From contig JAHHIC010000099.1 of NCBI GenBank assembly GCA_019359035.1, forward strand, positions 1 through 53,824: a stretch of DNA of 53,824 bases, written 5' to 3'. A program made the translations under genes and the position numbers. The notes beneath the pieces were generated by a model. It saw only the letters and a list, made by a program, of their open reading frames with translations. It was not told the DNA's origin and did no database searches. Source of the stretch: Scytonematopsis contorta HA4267-MV1. GTDB taxonomy: Bacteria > Cyanobacteriota > Cyanobacteriia > Cyanobacteriales > Nostocaceae. Shown one piece after another: positions 17,142 through 26,313 of this stretch (positions are counted from its first letter, which is position 1; every line of letters starts with the position of its first letter).

Positions 17142-17582
17142 TTAGATAGTTAAATAAGTTTCTGTTGGGCTAATAGGTAGTACTTTTAACTGTTGATTTT
17201 TCAGGTCTAATTCCAAGCCTAATGCTTCGAGTGGAATTACACCTAACAAGGGATTTTTTCCTCCTGGTAATTCCAAGCATTCAAAAGTTCCTTCCCTGTC
17301 ACCAATCTTTAATTTTGCGTCTTGAAAAATTCTTGTTGTTCCAATACCCATAGCGGTAACAACATCAACTTCTTTTAAAACTCTTAAACCCAACTTAGCA
17401 ATAATGTCTGCTGGTAAGCATAAAGTTGTAGCACCAGTGTCCACTAATACATTGTTAAGCGTAACTGAACGTACTTGCTCTTCTGCTATTGTTCCATCAA
17501 GAGCGCGAATTTCATCAGCGTTATTGATTATAGTTATATTTGTAAAAACTTTACCCACTTGCTTTTCATCTTGAACTTGCAT
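17142..17582 (-). CDS. Retropepsin-like clan AA aspartic protease family protein
   Basis: A 146-residue single-domain protein with the aspartic protease motif LVDTGATTLCLP (catalytic D48) and a flap-side segment VVTAMGIGTTRIFQDAKLKI. The closing GVIPLEALGLELDLKNQQL matches the second conserved strand of the family. Such single-lobe proteins would need to dimerise to be active. They are widespread in cyanobacteria and often sit near toxin-antitoxin-like genes; the biological role is unknown. Transcribed alone, with its start about 190 bases from the end of the Gfo gene. Confidence 0.85.
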   Translation of the reverse strand: MQVQDEKQVGKVFTNITIINNADEIRALDGTIAEEQVRSVTLNNVLVDTGATTLCLPADIIAKLGLRVLKEVDVVTAMGIGTTRIFQDAKLKIGDREGTFECLELPGGKNPLLGVIPLEALGLELDLKNQQLKVLPISPTETYLTI

Positions 17583-17719
17583 GATTGTTCTCCTTCATTA
17601 CCATTGAAAATGGAGAATTTAACATTTGTATTACATTGTATAACCAATACGCATAGAAAATCAAGAATCAATTGTTCCTTTATTTGTGGTAATTAAAAAT
17701 AAGAACAAATAGTTTTTTT

Positions 17720-17767
17720 TCGTAGCCCCCTCCCCGCACGCAGGGAGGGGATTGGGGGTGGAGTTTT
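17720..17767 (-). repeat. CCCCTCCCCGC hairpin repeat flush with the Gfo stop codon
   Basis: The + strand reads GTAGCCCCCTCCCCGC, a short loop, GGGAGGGG and then TTGGGGGTGGAGTTTTTTA directly against the stop codon. The same module in the same orientation to the upstream gene is found at four other 3' ends. The G:C stem could terminate or stabilise the transcript. Confidence 0.75.
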
Positions 17768-18910
17768 TTATTTACCACCAGGACTAGCCGCATTCACCAA
17801 TTCTGGTTTTTCCTCAACAGGAGGAAGATTAATATTTTGAGCAGAAGTCGGACGTTTTTGTTGGTCTAGATTTTTAATTTGTACAGGTTTACCAGTTTCA
17901 ATCGACTGGTTGAGAGTACGAATAATTCGCACATCATTCAAACCTTCCATCCCCGATGGCTCTGGATTTTTATTCTGTAAAATACAGTCAGAAAAATAGA
18001 CAAACTCAGCAGCTAATTGACCATGAGATTCAAAGCTACGCTCCTGCTTTTCACTGTTGATTGTGAGAGTATGTTTTTGTTCACCTTCCCATGCATAAGC
18101 AGAATCAACTCGCAAATCTCCTTTTGTACCTACAACCTGATAAGTTGAAACTTTTTCTGCTCCAAAGCTACAAGTAAATGTCGCTAATCGGTCATTAGGA
18201 AAACGTAAAATTGCGCTGGTCATTTCTTCTACTTCAGCAAAGCGTTCTTCTCCATTATTTGCAGCTACAGCAAAAACTTCAATAGGTTCATCTTTAAATA
18301 AATAGCGCGTAGCATTAATACAGTAAATGCCAATATCGTAAAGAGTTCCACCACCTATAGCTTTTTGGAGACGAATATTTCCTTTTTCAACTTGTTGAGT
18401 AAATACTGAATTAAAAATCCTAGGTTCACCAATTTTTCCTGAATTCACCGTCTCAATCGCTTGTAAATTACTTTCTTCTAAATGGAGACGATAAGCAATC
18501 ATTAGCTTGACATTGTTGTCTTCGCTTGCTTTAATCATTTTCTCACATTCGTCTTCCGTAACTGCCATTGGTTTTTCACACAGCACATGAATTCCTTGAT
18601 TTGCAGCTCGTACTGTATATTCACAGTGTAAATGGTTAGGTAGCGCAATATAAACCGCATCAACCTTACCGCTTTTGAGACACTCCTCGTACTGTTCATA
18701 AGAGTAGGTATCCTGAATACCGTACTGCTTGCTGATTTCTTTTAGTTTATCGGGGTCATCAGAAACCAAAGCTGTTAGTTCAGAATTATCAGCTTGAGCA
18801 AAGGCTGGTAAAGCGGCTTCTTGAGCAAACCAACCTAAACCAACAACAGCATAGCGAATTTTATTTTTGTCATTATTTCCGGAAGAGTTGGTGCTTTGAG
18901 ATGGTGTCAT
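17768..18910 (-). CDS. Gfo/Idh/MocA family NAD(P)-dependent oxidoreductase
   Basis: A 380-residue dehydrogenase. The N-terminal Rossmann motif RYAVVGLGWFAQEAALPAFA begins at about residue 19. The family's substrate-binding lysine lies in HVLCEKPMAV near 109-118. Residues 130-350 form the C-terminal alpha/beta domain, with GGGTLYDIGIYCINATRYLF as the characteristic active-site segment. Such enzymes oxidise or reduce sugars, inositols or related polyols; no partner gene shows which. The C-terminal tail is Pro/Glu-rich. Monocistronic, ending flush with a hairpin repeat. Confidence 0.9.
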   Translation of the reverse strand: MTPSQSTNSSGNNDKNKIRYAVVGLGWFAQEAALPAFAQADNSELTALVSDDPDKLKEISKQYGIQDTYSYEQYEECLKSGKVDAVYIALPNHLHCEYTVRAANQGIHVLCEKPMAVTEDECEKMIKASEDNNVKLMIAYRLHLEESNLQAIETVNSGKIGEPRIFNSVFTQQVEKGNIRLQKAIGGGTLYDIGIYCINATRYLFKDEPIEVFAVAANNGEERFAEVEEMTSAILRFPNDRLATFTCSFGAEKVSTYQVVGTKGDLRVDSAYAWEGEQKHTLTINSEKQERSFESHGQLAAEFVYFSDCILQNKNPEPSGMEGLNDVRIIRTLNQSIETGKPVQIKNLDQQKRPTSAQNINLPPVEEKPELVNAASPGGK

Positions 18911-19679
18911 GGTTATTATAAAATTCCTAAAGAACCTACACTTACAGATTACTAAAGAGAATTTTGACTAACTCCATCAAGAGTAGGGGTTTTTTAAAGA
19001 AAAAGCACTAACTAAAGTAATACTAAATTCTTAGCAACCACTTCCGTAAAGTATTACTATCGTGGAATTTCAATCATAACTTTTGCATTAGCATTATGGC
19101 AAAATATATATGATTTTTTACCAAAATCACGAACCTTGCGATAACCTTTGCACAAAATCCCCATGTTCTGGAGAACTCAAACCTTGTTGTAACACTGCCA
19201 AAACCTTCGTCATATTACCCGTTATCAGAGCATCAACAGTTAACCATAAACCAGGAAAAACTTTACTCTTAATAACACCTGACTCATCCGCAGTTAGCGA
19301 TATATATTCTCCATCTTCCAAGCTGAACCAATCGAATTTATTTTCCAAAACTTGCCAAACTATATATTCTTTTACACCATTACGACGGTAAGCTTTTTTC
19401 TTATCATGTAAATCATTTGATGCACTACTAGCTGCAACCTCCGCGATTAACTCTGATGCCCCTTCTATATAATCATCATCACTGATGCGTGTTTGTCCCC
19501 CACGACTTTCCTCTATTAACAGCACCACATCAGGTTGAGGCTCGTTATCCAAATCTAAACGCACAGTAACATTATCACCTGACTCGACACCTGGGGTAGA
19601 AACTTTATAATTACCCAGCCAGACAATTAAATCGAAGTGAGGTTGTCCATGACCTTTGAACAAAAATGTTGAGCGCAGT

Positions 19680-19707
19680 CCCTACCTATAACGAAGTTTA
19701 GGTAGGG
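19680..19707. repeat. Left-end subterminal hairpin of the IS605 element
   Basis: CCCTACCT (19680-19687) pairs with AGGTAGGG (19700-19707) around a 12-base loop. Y1 transposases recognise such hairpins at both element ends. Confidence 0.75.
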
Positions 19708-19741
19708 TAAGCGAAACAAATATATAAATCTCCCTAGAACG

Positions 19742-20170
19742 TTATTGTTCAGGTTTCTCTTGGTTTTGTACGTATTCTATCAGTTTCTCTAGTGGTGCTT
19801 GTGAGCCGACACTAATAATTGCATAGCTCCCAGACCAAAACTGGGGTTTTGCGCCCCAATAAAAATTAGATAAATGTTCAGAAAATTCCGACCGTAATTT
19901 ACGGGAAGTAATCGTTTTAATATTATTAACTAATTTTGATAAATCAACACTTGGGTGTGTCTCAAATAATACATGCACGTGGTCTAATTCGCCACCAAAT
20001 TCTATAAATGTACATTCCCACTTTATTAGAAGCTCTTTAATGATTTCTGACATTCTATCAAGAATATCTAAATTTAAAGATTTTCGTCGAAACTTAGTTA
20101 CCAGAACCAAATGATAAATAAGTCTAAAAGCGCTGTTAGAGCGCGTTCTCAGCCTAGTAGTATTTGGCAT
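19742..20170 (-). CDS. tnpA: IS200-type Y1 transposase TnpA
   Basis: A 142-residue single-domain HUH transposase. The metal-binding HUH motif is H64-V-H66 within ELDHVHVLFE, and the nucleophilic tyrosine is Y133 in EYVQNQ with the helper Q137. Both match the active site of IS200/IS605 enzymes, so it should be functional. It cuts and joins single-stranded DNA at the hairpin ends. It is encoded divergently from tnpB, with 99 bases between the start codons. Confidence 0.95.
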   Translation of the reverse strand: MPNTTRLRTRSNSAFRLIYHLVLVTKFRRKSLNLDILDRMSEIIKELLIKWECTFIEFGGELDHVHVLFETHPSVDLSKLVNNIKTITSRKLRSEFSEHLSNFYWGAKPQFWSGSYAIISVGSQAPLEKLIEYVQNQEKPEQ

Positions 20171-20269
20171 AACTAATTTACTAACTGTGTTGACAACTAA
20201 ATATTAGCTTGCTAAACTATAAATAGTCAAAACCATTGCCATAGCGTGTATTAAAGTTAAAATTAAGCA

Positions 20270-21667
20270 ATGAGCAAGCGAAGGACTAAAAAACAACCCT
20301 TACCAAAGGAAGTCATTAGAACTGACGTTTGGAGTCTGTCTGTAACAGCAGACCAAAAACGTCAAATGATTCTCACTGTGGAGTCATATCGCATGTTCTT
20401 AAAGCCGTTAGTTTTGATTGTTAATGCTCAATGGGTTAATATTTCTGACTTGACATCTACCGAACGGGTCAATGCGGTAGAAAAGATGATTCATAAAACC
20501 GCAGATAACCCAAATCCAAAACACAAATATTTTCAGTCAATTGTCAAAAAAATTCCCTCTTTTCGTAAATTTCCAAGCTATTTAAGGCGTGCTGCTATCG
20601 CTGATGCTATTGGTATTGTTTCCAGTTTTAATACTAGATATTATCAATGGCAGTCTGGAATCAGAAAACATCGTGACTGCAAACCACCAAGTTTTACAAG
20701 TTTTTGCAATACTTATCCTGCTTTATACAAAGGTCAATTGGTGCGTTATGGTTTAAATTATAGTAGTGTTGATATTAAAGTTTGGAATGGAAAAGATTGG
20801 GTATGGCTTGAGTCTATCAAAATTAAAGGACATGGATTAAGCCGTCATTTAATTGATGGCAATAAGCTAAAATCACCAGCTTTGGTGGTTAATAAAAGAA
20901 CTTGTCAACTTTCTATGCCAGTAGAAATCAAGAAAGTTGAATTCAAAAATTCTGACTTTGTTTGCAGTATTGATATGGGTATAAACAATGCTGCGACAGC
21001 TTCTATAATTGGTAAAGACGGTACTGTAAAGGCGCGGAAATTTATCCATCCTGCTGAAGACATAGACCGACGTAACAAGCGTAGAATGATGATTGCTCAG
21101 AAATCTAAACAGACTTCAAACATTACAGGTCAGAAACAGAGTAAAGGTTTTTGTAAAGGTCTTTACCGCAAGTCTTCTAATATCAATCTAGAAATTTCTC
21201 GTAAAGTAATGCGTGGTATTATTGAATTTGCTAAAGTTCATAATGTCAAAGTAATTGTCTTTGAGAATTTAGTCGGTTGGAAAGCGAAAGCTGGCAAAAA
21301 GAGGTCTTTACAGAAACAGAAATTCCACCTTTGGTGCCATCGAAAAATTGTTGAGTTGACACAAGAAAGATGGTCTGAATTAGGTGGTACAGTCGTGTTT
21401 GTCAACCCAAAATACACTAGTGCTTATGCTTTTGATGGCAGTGGTAAAGTCAAACGGAGTAAGATTAATTACTCGCTTTGTCGCTTCACTAATGGTAAAC
21501 ATTACAACGCTGACCTAAACGCTAGTTACAACATTGGAGCTAGGTACTGGTACTGCGTGATTATGGGTGACACAAATTATTCTAGAGTGTTCGTAGACCA
21601 AAGTTCCAACGACACACTGAGAACGCCAGTAACTCTGGGTACGTTGCGTAGTCTACGGATTGTGTAG
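20270..21667 (+). CDS. tnpB: TnpB (IS605 OrfB) RNA-guided nuclease-like protein without zinc-ribbon cysteines
   Basis: A 465-residue TnpB. The RuvC triad is intact: D235 in [12 protein letters not shown]332 in [10 protein letters not shown] and D415 in [16 protein letters not shown]. In canonical TnpB the zinc ribbon lies between the second and third RuvC motifs and carries two CxxC pairs. Here the equivalent region (about 380-410, [12 protein letters not shown] then [11 protein letters not shown]) has one cysteine only. This looks like a distinct zinc-free TnpB branch and not random decay, because the flanking motifs are well kept. TnpB proteins cut DNA guided by an RNA from the element's right end and favour retention of the element. 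The tail after residue 427 is unusual and overlaps the right-end region. Confidence 0.93.
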   Translation: MSKRRTKKQPLPKEVIRTDVWSLSVTADQKRQMILTVESYRMFLKPLVLIVNAQWVNISDLTSTERVNAVEKMIHKTADNPNPKHKYFQSIVKKIPSFRKFPSYLRRAAIADAIGIVSSFNTRYYQWQSGIRKHRDCKPPSFTSFCNTYPALYKGQLVRYGLNYSSVDIKVWNGKDWVWLESIKIKGHGLSRHLIDGNKLKSPALVVNKRTCQLSMPVEIKKVEFKNSDFVCSIDMGINNAATASIIGKDGTVKARKFIHPAEDIDRRNKRRMMIAQKSKQTSNITGQKQSKGFCKGLYRKSSNINLEISRKVMRGIIEFAKVHNVKVIVFENLVGWKAKAGKKRSLQKQKFHLWCHRKIVELTQERWSELGGTVVFVNPKYTSAYAFDGSGKVKRSKINYSLCRFTNGKHYNADLNASYNIGARYWYCVIMGDTNYSRVFVDQSSNDTLRTPVTLGTLRSLRIV

Positions 21668-21676
21668 CGAAAGAAT

Positions 21677-21705
21677 CCCCATCTATAAGCTTGCTTTAGA
21701 TGGGG
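21677..21705. repeat. Right-end hairpin of the IS605 element / possible end of the guide RNA
   Basis: CCCCATCTA (21677-21685) pairs with TAGATGGGG (21697-21705). It lies ten bases after the tnpB stop and ends about nine bases before the element boundary. By analogy with other IS605 elements the omega/reRNA scaffold should end at the right boundary, so the guide would begin at about 21715 in the Uma2 gene. That is inference. Confidence 0.65.
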
Positions 21706-22029
21706 TGCGTTCAAACGTAAAGGTGATGCCATATAAACTATTCCTTCTATCAACTCTGCCTTTTTCACATGAGGCATTGCTACATACCGTCGCTCGAACT
21801 CGTAGCGATTCAGTCTGTCCCCACTTTCTAAAGGCAGTATTTTGCTTGAAGGACGTTCCAAAAAAGCAGTCATTCTTAAATACCTCACCGTGGTATAGCA
21901 GTTAATCTAGCATATGTTTGAACTGGCAAACCCAAATTAAATGCTAGATTCCTTAGTTAAAGCACAGGTTAAACAGAATATATTATGATAAATGAGTAAG
22001 ACAAATAAGTAAGACTAAGGAGAAGACTT

Positions 22030-22269
22030 TTGGCTAAGAAAGTTACTATTACCCTTGATGATGATGTTCTGGTGTTTATAGACAAGCAAGCGACAGACAA
22101 TGAAGGTAAAGCAAATCGTAGTGCTTTTATTAATAAAATTTTAAAGGAGGCAAAAAAGGAATACTTAGAAGAAGAATTAAAGTTAGCCTACCAACGAGAT
22201 ACAGCAGACAAATCTTACCGAGAAGAAGTTGCACTTTGGGATGTTGTTGTTGGTGATGGTATTGAATAA
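22030..22269 (+). CDS. Ribbon-helix-helix antitoxin (MazE/CopG-like)
   Basis: A 79-residue protein. The N-terminus KKVTITLDDDVLVFIDKQA followed by NRSAFINKILKEA is a ribbon-helix-helix DNA-binding fold. The C-terminal half is acidic and helical, suited to wrapping a toxin. The start is TTG at 22030, preceded by AAGGAG seven bases upstream. The stop overlaps the start of the MazF-like gene by one base, the usual antitoxin-first arrangement. It should repress its own operon and neutralise the toxin. Confidence 0.85.
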   Translation: MAKKVTITLDDDVLVFIDKQATDNEGKANRSAFINKILKEAKKEYLEEELKLAYQRDTADKSYREEVALWDVVVGDGIE

Positions 22270-22625
22270 TGCCTAATGGTAATTTAATCTACCGTCGTGG
22301 AGAGATTCGTTGGGTCAACCTCGAACCAACTATTGGTGCAGAAGCTAAAAAGATTCGTTCTTGTTTAATAGTTCAAAATGATGTGGGTAATCGCTACAGT
22401 TTTTTAACTGTAGTAATACCACTCTTACCAGGAACTAAATATGTACCTTATGTTGTAAATGTTAAACCAACATCAAATAATGGTTTAGACCAAGACCGTT
22501 ATCTAGATATAGGACAAATTCGTGGTGTTGACAATAGCCGAGTTCTTGGTTTAATTGGAGTTTTAGAAGAAGAGTATTGGGAAATTATTCATACTGCATT
22601 AAATATAGTTTTGGGCTTTGAATGA
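22269..22625 (+). CDS. MazF/PemK-type toxin (ribonuclease)
   Basis: A 118-residue protein of the MazF/PemK family. IYRRGEIRWVNLEPTIGAEA with RSCLIVQND in the first third is the hallmark of the fold, and the body is a small beta-barrel. These toxins cleave mRNA at short motifs and stop growth when the antitoxin decays. Key regions look intact, so the pair is probably functional. It starts within the antitoxin stop codon (ATG overlapping TAA). Confidence 0.9.
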   Translation: MPNGNLIYRRGEIRWVNLEPTIGAEAKKIRSCLIVQNDVGNRYSFLTVVIPLLPGTKYVPYVVNVKPTSNNGLDQDRYLDIGQIRGVDNSRVLGLIGVLEEEYWEIIHTALNIVLGFE

Positions 22626-22679
22626 AAAACTACATACAGCATTTTATAAGTAAATTAAGTACACCAAAAAATATCAAAA

Positions 22680-22830
22680 TTATTGTGGGGTGGGCATCCT
22701 TGCCCGCCTGCTTGTAATACTGCTTGTACTTAATGAACTTGATATTTGCTGTAAATCTATACCCACGAGCCTCTTGGCTAACTTGGCTACTTGGCGGTTC
22801 GCAGCACGCTACGTAAACAGCGATAATTTA
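22680..22830. repeat. Patchwork of dispersed repeats: TGTGGGGTGGGCATC and GCACGCTACG blocks
   Basis: ATTGTGGGGTGGGCATCC at about 22681 has an inverted relative at about 23262-23297. AACTTGATATTTGCTGTAAA (22738-22757) has an inverted relative at about 48490-48510. A GCAGCACGCTACG block lies near 22802. The gap between the toxin and the 22929 gene is therefore largely repeat-derived. Confidence 0.55.
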
Positions 22831-22928
22831 GAATTGCCACATATAAATATTTCTTGAAAATAAACCTATAATTTGACCTAAGTTAATTCCTTGTCTATAA
22901 TGATTTAGCTTAGTTATACATTCTTAAT

Positions 22929-23120
22929 ATGTCAACAGGTAAAGGAATAAAAAGAACAAGAAATCAACCCGTTTTTTATGAAGAATTAAAAAAGAAAAGA
23001 GGTATCATGTTAACTGCAACCGCATGGGAAAACTTAGTGATTGCAGCCAAAAATGAAAAAATTAGTGTCAGCGAATATATAGAGAGGTTAGCTCGAAAAA
23101 TTGATGTGAAGGCAGAATGA
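22929..23120 (+). CDS. Small 63-residue protein, RHH-like, unknown function
   Basis: A basic small protein with a helical C-terminal half, LTATAWENLVIAAKNEKISV followed by SEYIERLARK. This 'T..AW..L...A......S.SEYIE..AR' pattern resembles cyanobacterial CopG-like antitoxin-type proteins. The first 25 residues are basic (KGIKRTRNQPVFYEELKKKR). There is no toxin gene downstream. Function unknown. Confidence 0.6.
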   Translation: MSTGKGIKRTRNQPVFYEELKKKRGIMLTATAWENLVIAAKNEKISVSEYIERLARKIDVKAE

Positions 23121-23261
23121 AAAGTTACAATTCACTTTTATAATTTACCTGATAAAATTCACGAGTTTTTTAATGAAATTTTGCTGAATTTTTCAAACAG
23201 AAAGTTCCATTAATTCAAAGATAAGCTGTTCCACATTTAATTTGTGTACCTGGGAACTGCT

Positions 23262-23413
23262 GGACTGGGCGGGGCTTGCGATGCCCACCCCACAATAGAT
23301 GGAAACAAGATGGAAACAGAAAGTTACAAAAAAATCGTAGCCCCCTCCCCGCACGCGGGGAGGGGGTTGGGGGTGGGGTTCTTCGTGTAGGAGTGGGGTG
23401 GGGTTCTTTATTC
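23262..23413. repeat. CCCCTCCCCGC hairpin repeat at the lepA 3' end, with a GGGCATCG block
   Basis: The hairpin CCCCCTCCCCGCACGCGGGG (from 23340) is followed by AGGGGGTTGGGGGTGGGG and then a second half copy GTGTAGGAGTGGGGTGGGG, reaching the lepA stop at 23414. Orientation to the gene is the same as at the Gfo, CheB/CheR and PPC genes. A separate dispersed block with GCGATGCCCACCCCACAAT is at 23277-23295. Confidence 0.75.
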
Positions 23414-25225
23414 TTAATTTTTATCCAACTTAAGCACAGCCATAAAAGCCTCCTGAGGGACATCAACCGTGCCCACAGACTTCATCCGCAACTTACCTTT
23501 TTTCTGTTTCTCCAAAAGTTTCTTCTTCCGGGAAATATCACCACCATAGCACTTAGCCAAAACGTCCTTCCTGAGTGCCGGAATATGTTCACTGGCAATA
23601 ACCTTACTACCAATCGAAGCTTGAATAGGCACTTTAAATTGGTGACGTGGAATTAACTCCTTAAGTTTTTCCGCCATCCCGCGCCCAACATTATAAGCCT
23701 TATCGCGGTGAACAATCATAGCCAAAGAGTCCACAGGGTCACCATTAATTAAAATATCCAACTTGACCAGAGGATTTTCCCGGTAACCAATTAAGTGATA
23801 CTCCATACTCGCATAACCCCGCGACCGAGACTTCATTTGGTCAAAAAAGTCAGTAACAACTTCAGCCAAAGGAAGTTCATAAGTCAAAGTTGTACGTCCC
23901 TGGGTGAGATATTTCATATCCTTAAACACACCCCGGCGATTTTGGGATAACTCCATCAAACTGCCCACGTAGGTCTCAGGGGTAATCATTTCTACCTGGA
24001 CGTAAGGCTCCTCCATACTTTGTCGTTCATTAGGAGCGGGTAAATGGCTAGGGTTATCAATCAACAACTCCTCACCTTTAATGGTTATTACCTTATAAAC
24101 AACCGAAGGAGCCGTAATAATTAAATCCAGATTGTATTCCCGTTCCAACCGTTCTTGGACAATTTCCATATGCAACAAGCCCAAGAAACCGCAACGGAAA
24201 CCAAAACCCATCGCACTAGAAGTTTCCGGTTCGTAATGTAAAGCCGCATCATTAAGTTCCAGCTTAGCCAACGCTTCCCGCAAATCCTCAAACTGGTCAG
24301 CGTCGATAGGGAACATACCGCAAAATACCATCGGATTTGCTTCCGCGTAACCAGGTAACGGTTCAGCAGCCTTAGCATTACTGAGAGTAAAAGTATCACC
24401 CACCCGCGCATCCGCAACAGCCCGAATAGAAGCAGATAAATAACCCACTTCCCCAGCGTGCAATTCATCAACAGGCTTTTGGGTAGGAGAAAGAACCCCT
24501 AACTCATCAACAACATATTCTTTGCCAGAAGCCATGAGGTAAACTTTATCACCTTTCCTCACCTTCCCATCCATCACCCGAAAGTATACAATCACACCTC
24601 TGTAGCTATCGTAATAGCTATCAAAAATGAGGGCACGTAGAGGATTATCTATCGTATCCTTAGGTGGTGGAACTTGTTGGACAACCGTTTCTAAAATTTC
24701 GTCAATACCGATACCTTCTTTAGCCGAAGCCAGAATAGCACCGCTACAGTCCAAACCAATAATTTCTTCGATTTCGGAAGCAACCCTACTAGGTTCAGCA
24801 CCAGGCAAATCAATTTTATTCAAAACCGGAATAATTTCCAAATTATGTTCCAGTGCCAAATAAACATTAGCCAGAGTTTGTGCTTCCACACCTTGGGAGG
24901 CGTCAACGACCAGCAGCGCACCTTCGCAAGCAATTAGCGAACGGGACACCTCATAAGAAAAATCCACATGCCCAGGAGTGTCAATTAAGTTCAGTACATA
25001 CTGCTGACCATCCTTAGCAGTGTAATTCATCCGGGCAGCTTGTAGCTTAATCGTAATGCCACGCTCCCGTTCCAAGTCCATATTATCGAGAAACTGCTCC
25101 TTCATCTCCCGCGCTTGCACCGTGCCAGTAGCTTGGAGCAAACGGTCAGCAAGGGTGGATTTCCCGTGGTCGATATGAGCAATAATACAGAAATTGCGAA
25201 TGCGAGCTGCGGGAACGTCAGTCAT
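23414..25225 (-). CDS. lepA: Elongation factor 4 (LepA) GTPase
   Basis: A 603-residue translational GTPase, the standard length for LepA. The G1 loop [10 protein letters not shown], the switch region [14 protein letters not shown]3 [12 protein letters not shown] and G4 NKIDLPGA are all present, and the C-terminus contains the LepA-specific domain ([20 protein letters not shown]). It acts on ribosomes, especially under stress, by back-translocation or remodelling of stalled complexes. The frame is open 16 codons further upstream, but ATG at 25225 gives [20 protein letters not shown], the normal start. A hairpin repeat directly follows the gene. Confidence 0.97.
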   Translation of the reverse strand: MTDVPAARIRNFCIIAHIDHGKSTLADRLLQATGTVQAREMKEQFLDNMDLERERGITIKLQAARMNYTAKDGQQYVLNLIDTPGHVDFSYEVSRSLIACEGALLVVDASQGVEAQTLANVYLALEHNLEIIPVLNKIDLPGAEPSRVASEIEEIIGLDCSGAILASAKEGIGIDEILETVVQQVPPPKDTIDNPLRALIFDSYYDSYRGVIVYFRVMDGKVRKGDKVYLMASGKEYVVDELGVLSPTQKPVDELHAGEVGYLSASIRAVADARVGDTFTLSNAKAAEPLPGYAEANPMVFCGMFPIDADQFEDLREALAKLELNDAALHYEPETSSAMGFGFRCGFLGLLHMEIVQERLEREYNLDLIITAPSVVYKVITIKGEELLIDNPSHLPAPNERQSMEEPYVQVEMITPETYVGSLMELSQNRRGVFKDMKYLTQGRTTLTYELPLAEVVTDFFDQMKSRSRGYASMEYHLIGYRENPLVKLDILINGDPVDSLAMIVHRDKAYNVGRGMAEKLKELIPRHQFKVPIQASIGSKVIASEHIPALRKDVLAKCYGGDISRKKKLLEKQKKGKLRMKSVGTVDVPQEAFMAVLKLDKN

Positions 25226-25337
25226 AAGGGTTTTAATGTTGAAAATATAATCTTTTTGCTTAGCAGCAATCAAGAAATAGAAGCAAAGTACTTAACGTAT
25301 TTTAATACTTTCTTGGCAAATGCGCTCTTTTTTTGGA

Positions 25338-25475
25338 AATGGGGAGTGGGGAGTGGGGAGTGGGGAGTGGGGAATTGGGAGTGGGGAATTGGGAGTGGGG
25401 AGTGGGGAATTGGGAGTGGGAGTGGGGAGTGGGGAGTGGGGAGTGGGAATTGGGAGTGGGGAATGAGGAATTAGC
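25338..25475. repeat. STRR heptamer array, GGGGAGT/GGGGAAT type
   Basis: About 18 copies of a 7-bp unit (GGGGAGT with GGGAATT variants) upstream of lepA. An array of the complementary orientation lies at 25590-25675, so transcripts could pair over some 80 bases. Belongs to the STRR1-like class. Confidence 0.9.
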
Positions 25476-25589
25476 ATTGAAAAATTGCAAATAGGGAATA
25501 GGAAAATTGGGATATGAAGTGTGAAGTGGGAGAATGTGGCGTGAAAATAAATCATTTATTTAATTCAGTCACTTACAACACCAATGCCT

Positions 25590-25675
25590 AATTCCCCACC
25601 CCCACTCCCAATTCCCTACTCCCCACTCCCCACTCCCAATTCCCCACTCCCCACTCCCCACTCCCCATTCCCAAA
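25590..25675. repeat. STRR heptamer array, CCCCACT/CCCAATT type
   Basis: About twelve heptamers, mostly CCCCACT, complementary in sense to the array at 25338-25475. The two are separated by about 115 bases of unique AT-rich DNA. Confidence 0.9.
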
Positions 25676-25844
25676 TTAAATATAAAGTCTACTTCTAGCT
25701 TCTAGTATTGAACTGCCAGAGGCGTACAATAAACATGAAGAAGTTACTTCACACAGACTTAATGAGCAACTGCTATCCGCAATTGCCCCTAAGTATAAAT
25801 TTGTTCGATTGGTAAAATTGAGAAAAAAATTCAGAGAATCTCTC

Positions 25845-26081
25845 ATGAATATGAAAGAAAAAGATACTGATGCGGAACCTCTCCGCGCTGAGAAGGTGGA
25901 AATAGCAATTCGCCTTGACCCAGAGCTACTAGACCAAATTAAGCACCTGACTACTGACCCCAGTAAGGTGATTGAAGTTGCTGTTCGTCAGTGGCTGAAA
26001 GGTGACAGCGTCCGGGATGACGAACTAACGCGCAATCCATATCGTACACCCGTACCTCCTCGCGGCGAATGGAACGACTAA
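25845..26081 (+). CDS. Small conserved-looking protein (78 residues), RHH-like
   Basis: The core VEIAIRLDPELLDQIKHLT with DPSKVIEVAVRQWL resembles a ribbon-helix-helix strand and helices. The C-terminal NPYRTPVPPRGEWND is hydrophilic. Two close ATGs (25845, 25851) and an upstream TTG (25809) could serve as start; ATG at 25845 was preferred as the first ATG. No partner gene follows. Function unknown; a DNA-binding antitoxin-like protein is possible. Confidence 0.6.
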   Translation: MNMKEKDTDAEPLRAEKVEIAIRLDPELLDQIKHLTTDPSKVIEVAVRQWLKGDSVRDDELTRNPYRTPVPPRGEWND

Positions 26082-26313
26082 TGGGACGATTAATTTTGAT
26101 TATTCAACTACCTAGCACTTGCTGTCATAAAAAAAATTTGTTACCAATGGGGTTAAAAAAAATGTAATATTTCACCCAAAATTTAACTAAAAATTCCAGG
26201 GCAACCGAAAAATCCCAGAAAAGTCTGTTAAAGGTGTAATATTTTATGCCACACTTTAAGCAGCATTTCGCAAACTTTTTTTTGGGCTGTCACAAGTTTA
26301 TCCAACTCGAGTC

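Larger units (their letters stand above)
19661..21714. mobile_element. IS200/IS605-family insertion sequence, about 2.05 kb
   Basis: The boundaries follow from reconstructing the interrupted Uma2 gene; a few A residues shared by both junctions leave an uncertainty of one or two bases. No target duplication is needed, as expected for single-strand Y1 transposition. The element carries divergent tnpA and tnpB and has imperfect hairpins near both ends (19680-19707 and 21677-21705) in place of terminal inverted repeats. The left flank ends CCTTTGAA, a candidate target motif. Confidence 0.88.
19127..21873 (-). pseudogene. Uma2-family gene split by an IS200/IS605 element
   Basis: The N-terminal part is 21715-21873 (53 codons, [20 protein letters not shown] to YMASPLR). 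The C-terminal part is 19127-19660, starting FKGHGQPHFDLIVWLGNY and ending at a normal stop. Joining 21715 to 19660 restores an uninterrupted frame of about 230 residues with a typical Uma2 sequence (MASPLR-FKGHGQPH). The C-terminal half keeps DLDNEPQPDVVLLIEESRGG and the AEVAASSASNDLHDKKKAYR segment. The start at 21873 was chosen for the GAGG ribosome-binding site about 9 bases upstream. The gene is inactivated unless the element excises. Confidence 0.9.

Noticed and set aside
21577-21888. A 103-residue ORF containing the Uma2 N-terminus
   Set aside because: Only residues up to YMASPLR belong to Uma2; the rest is antisense translation of the IS605 right end and tnpB.
25115-25555. Ser/Pro/Gly-rich ORFs across the heptamer array upstream of lepA
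   Set aside because: The peptides are direct translations of GGGGAGT-type repeats and lack any domain or plausible start.
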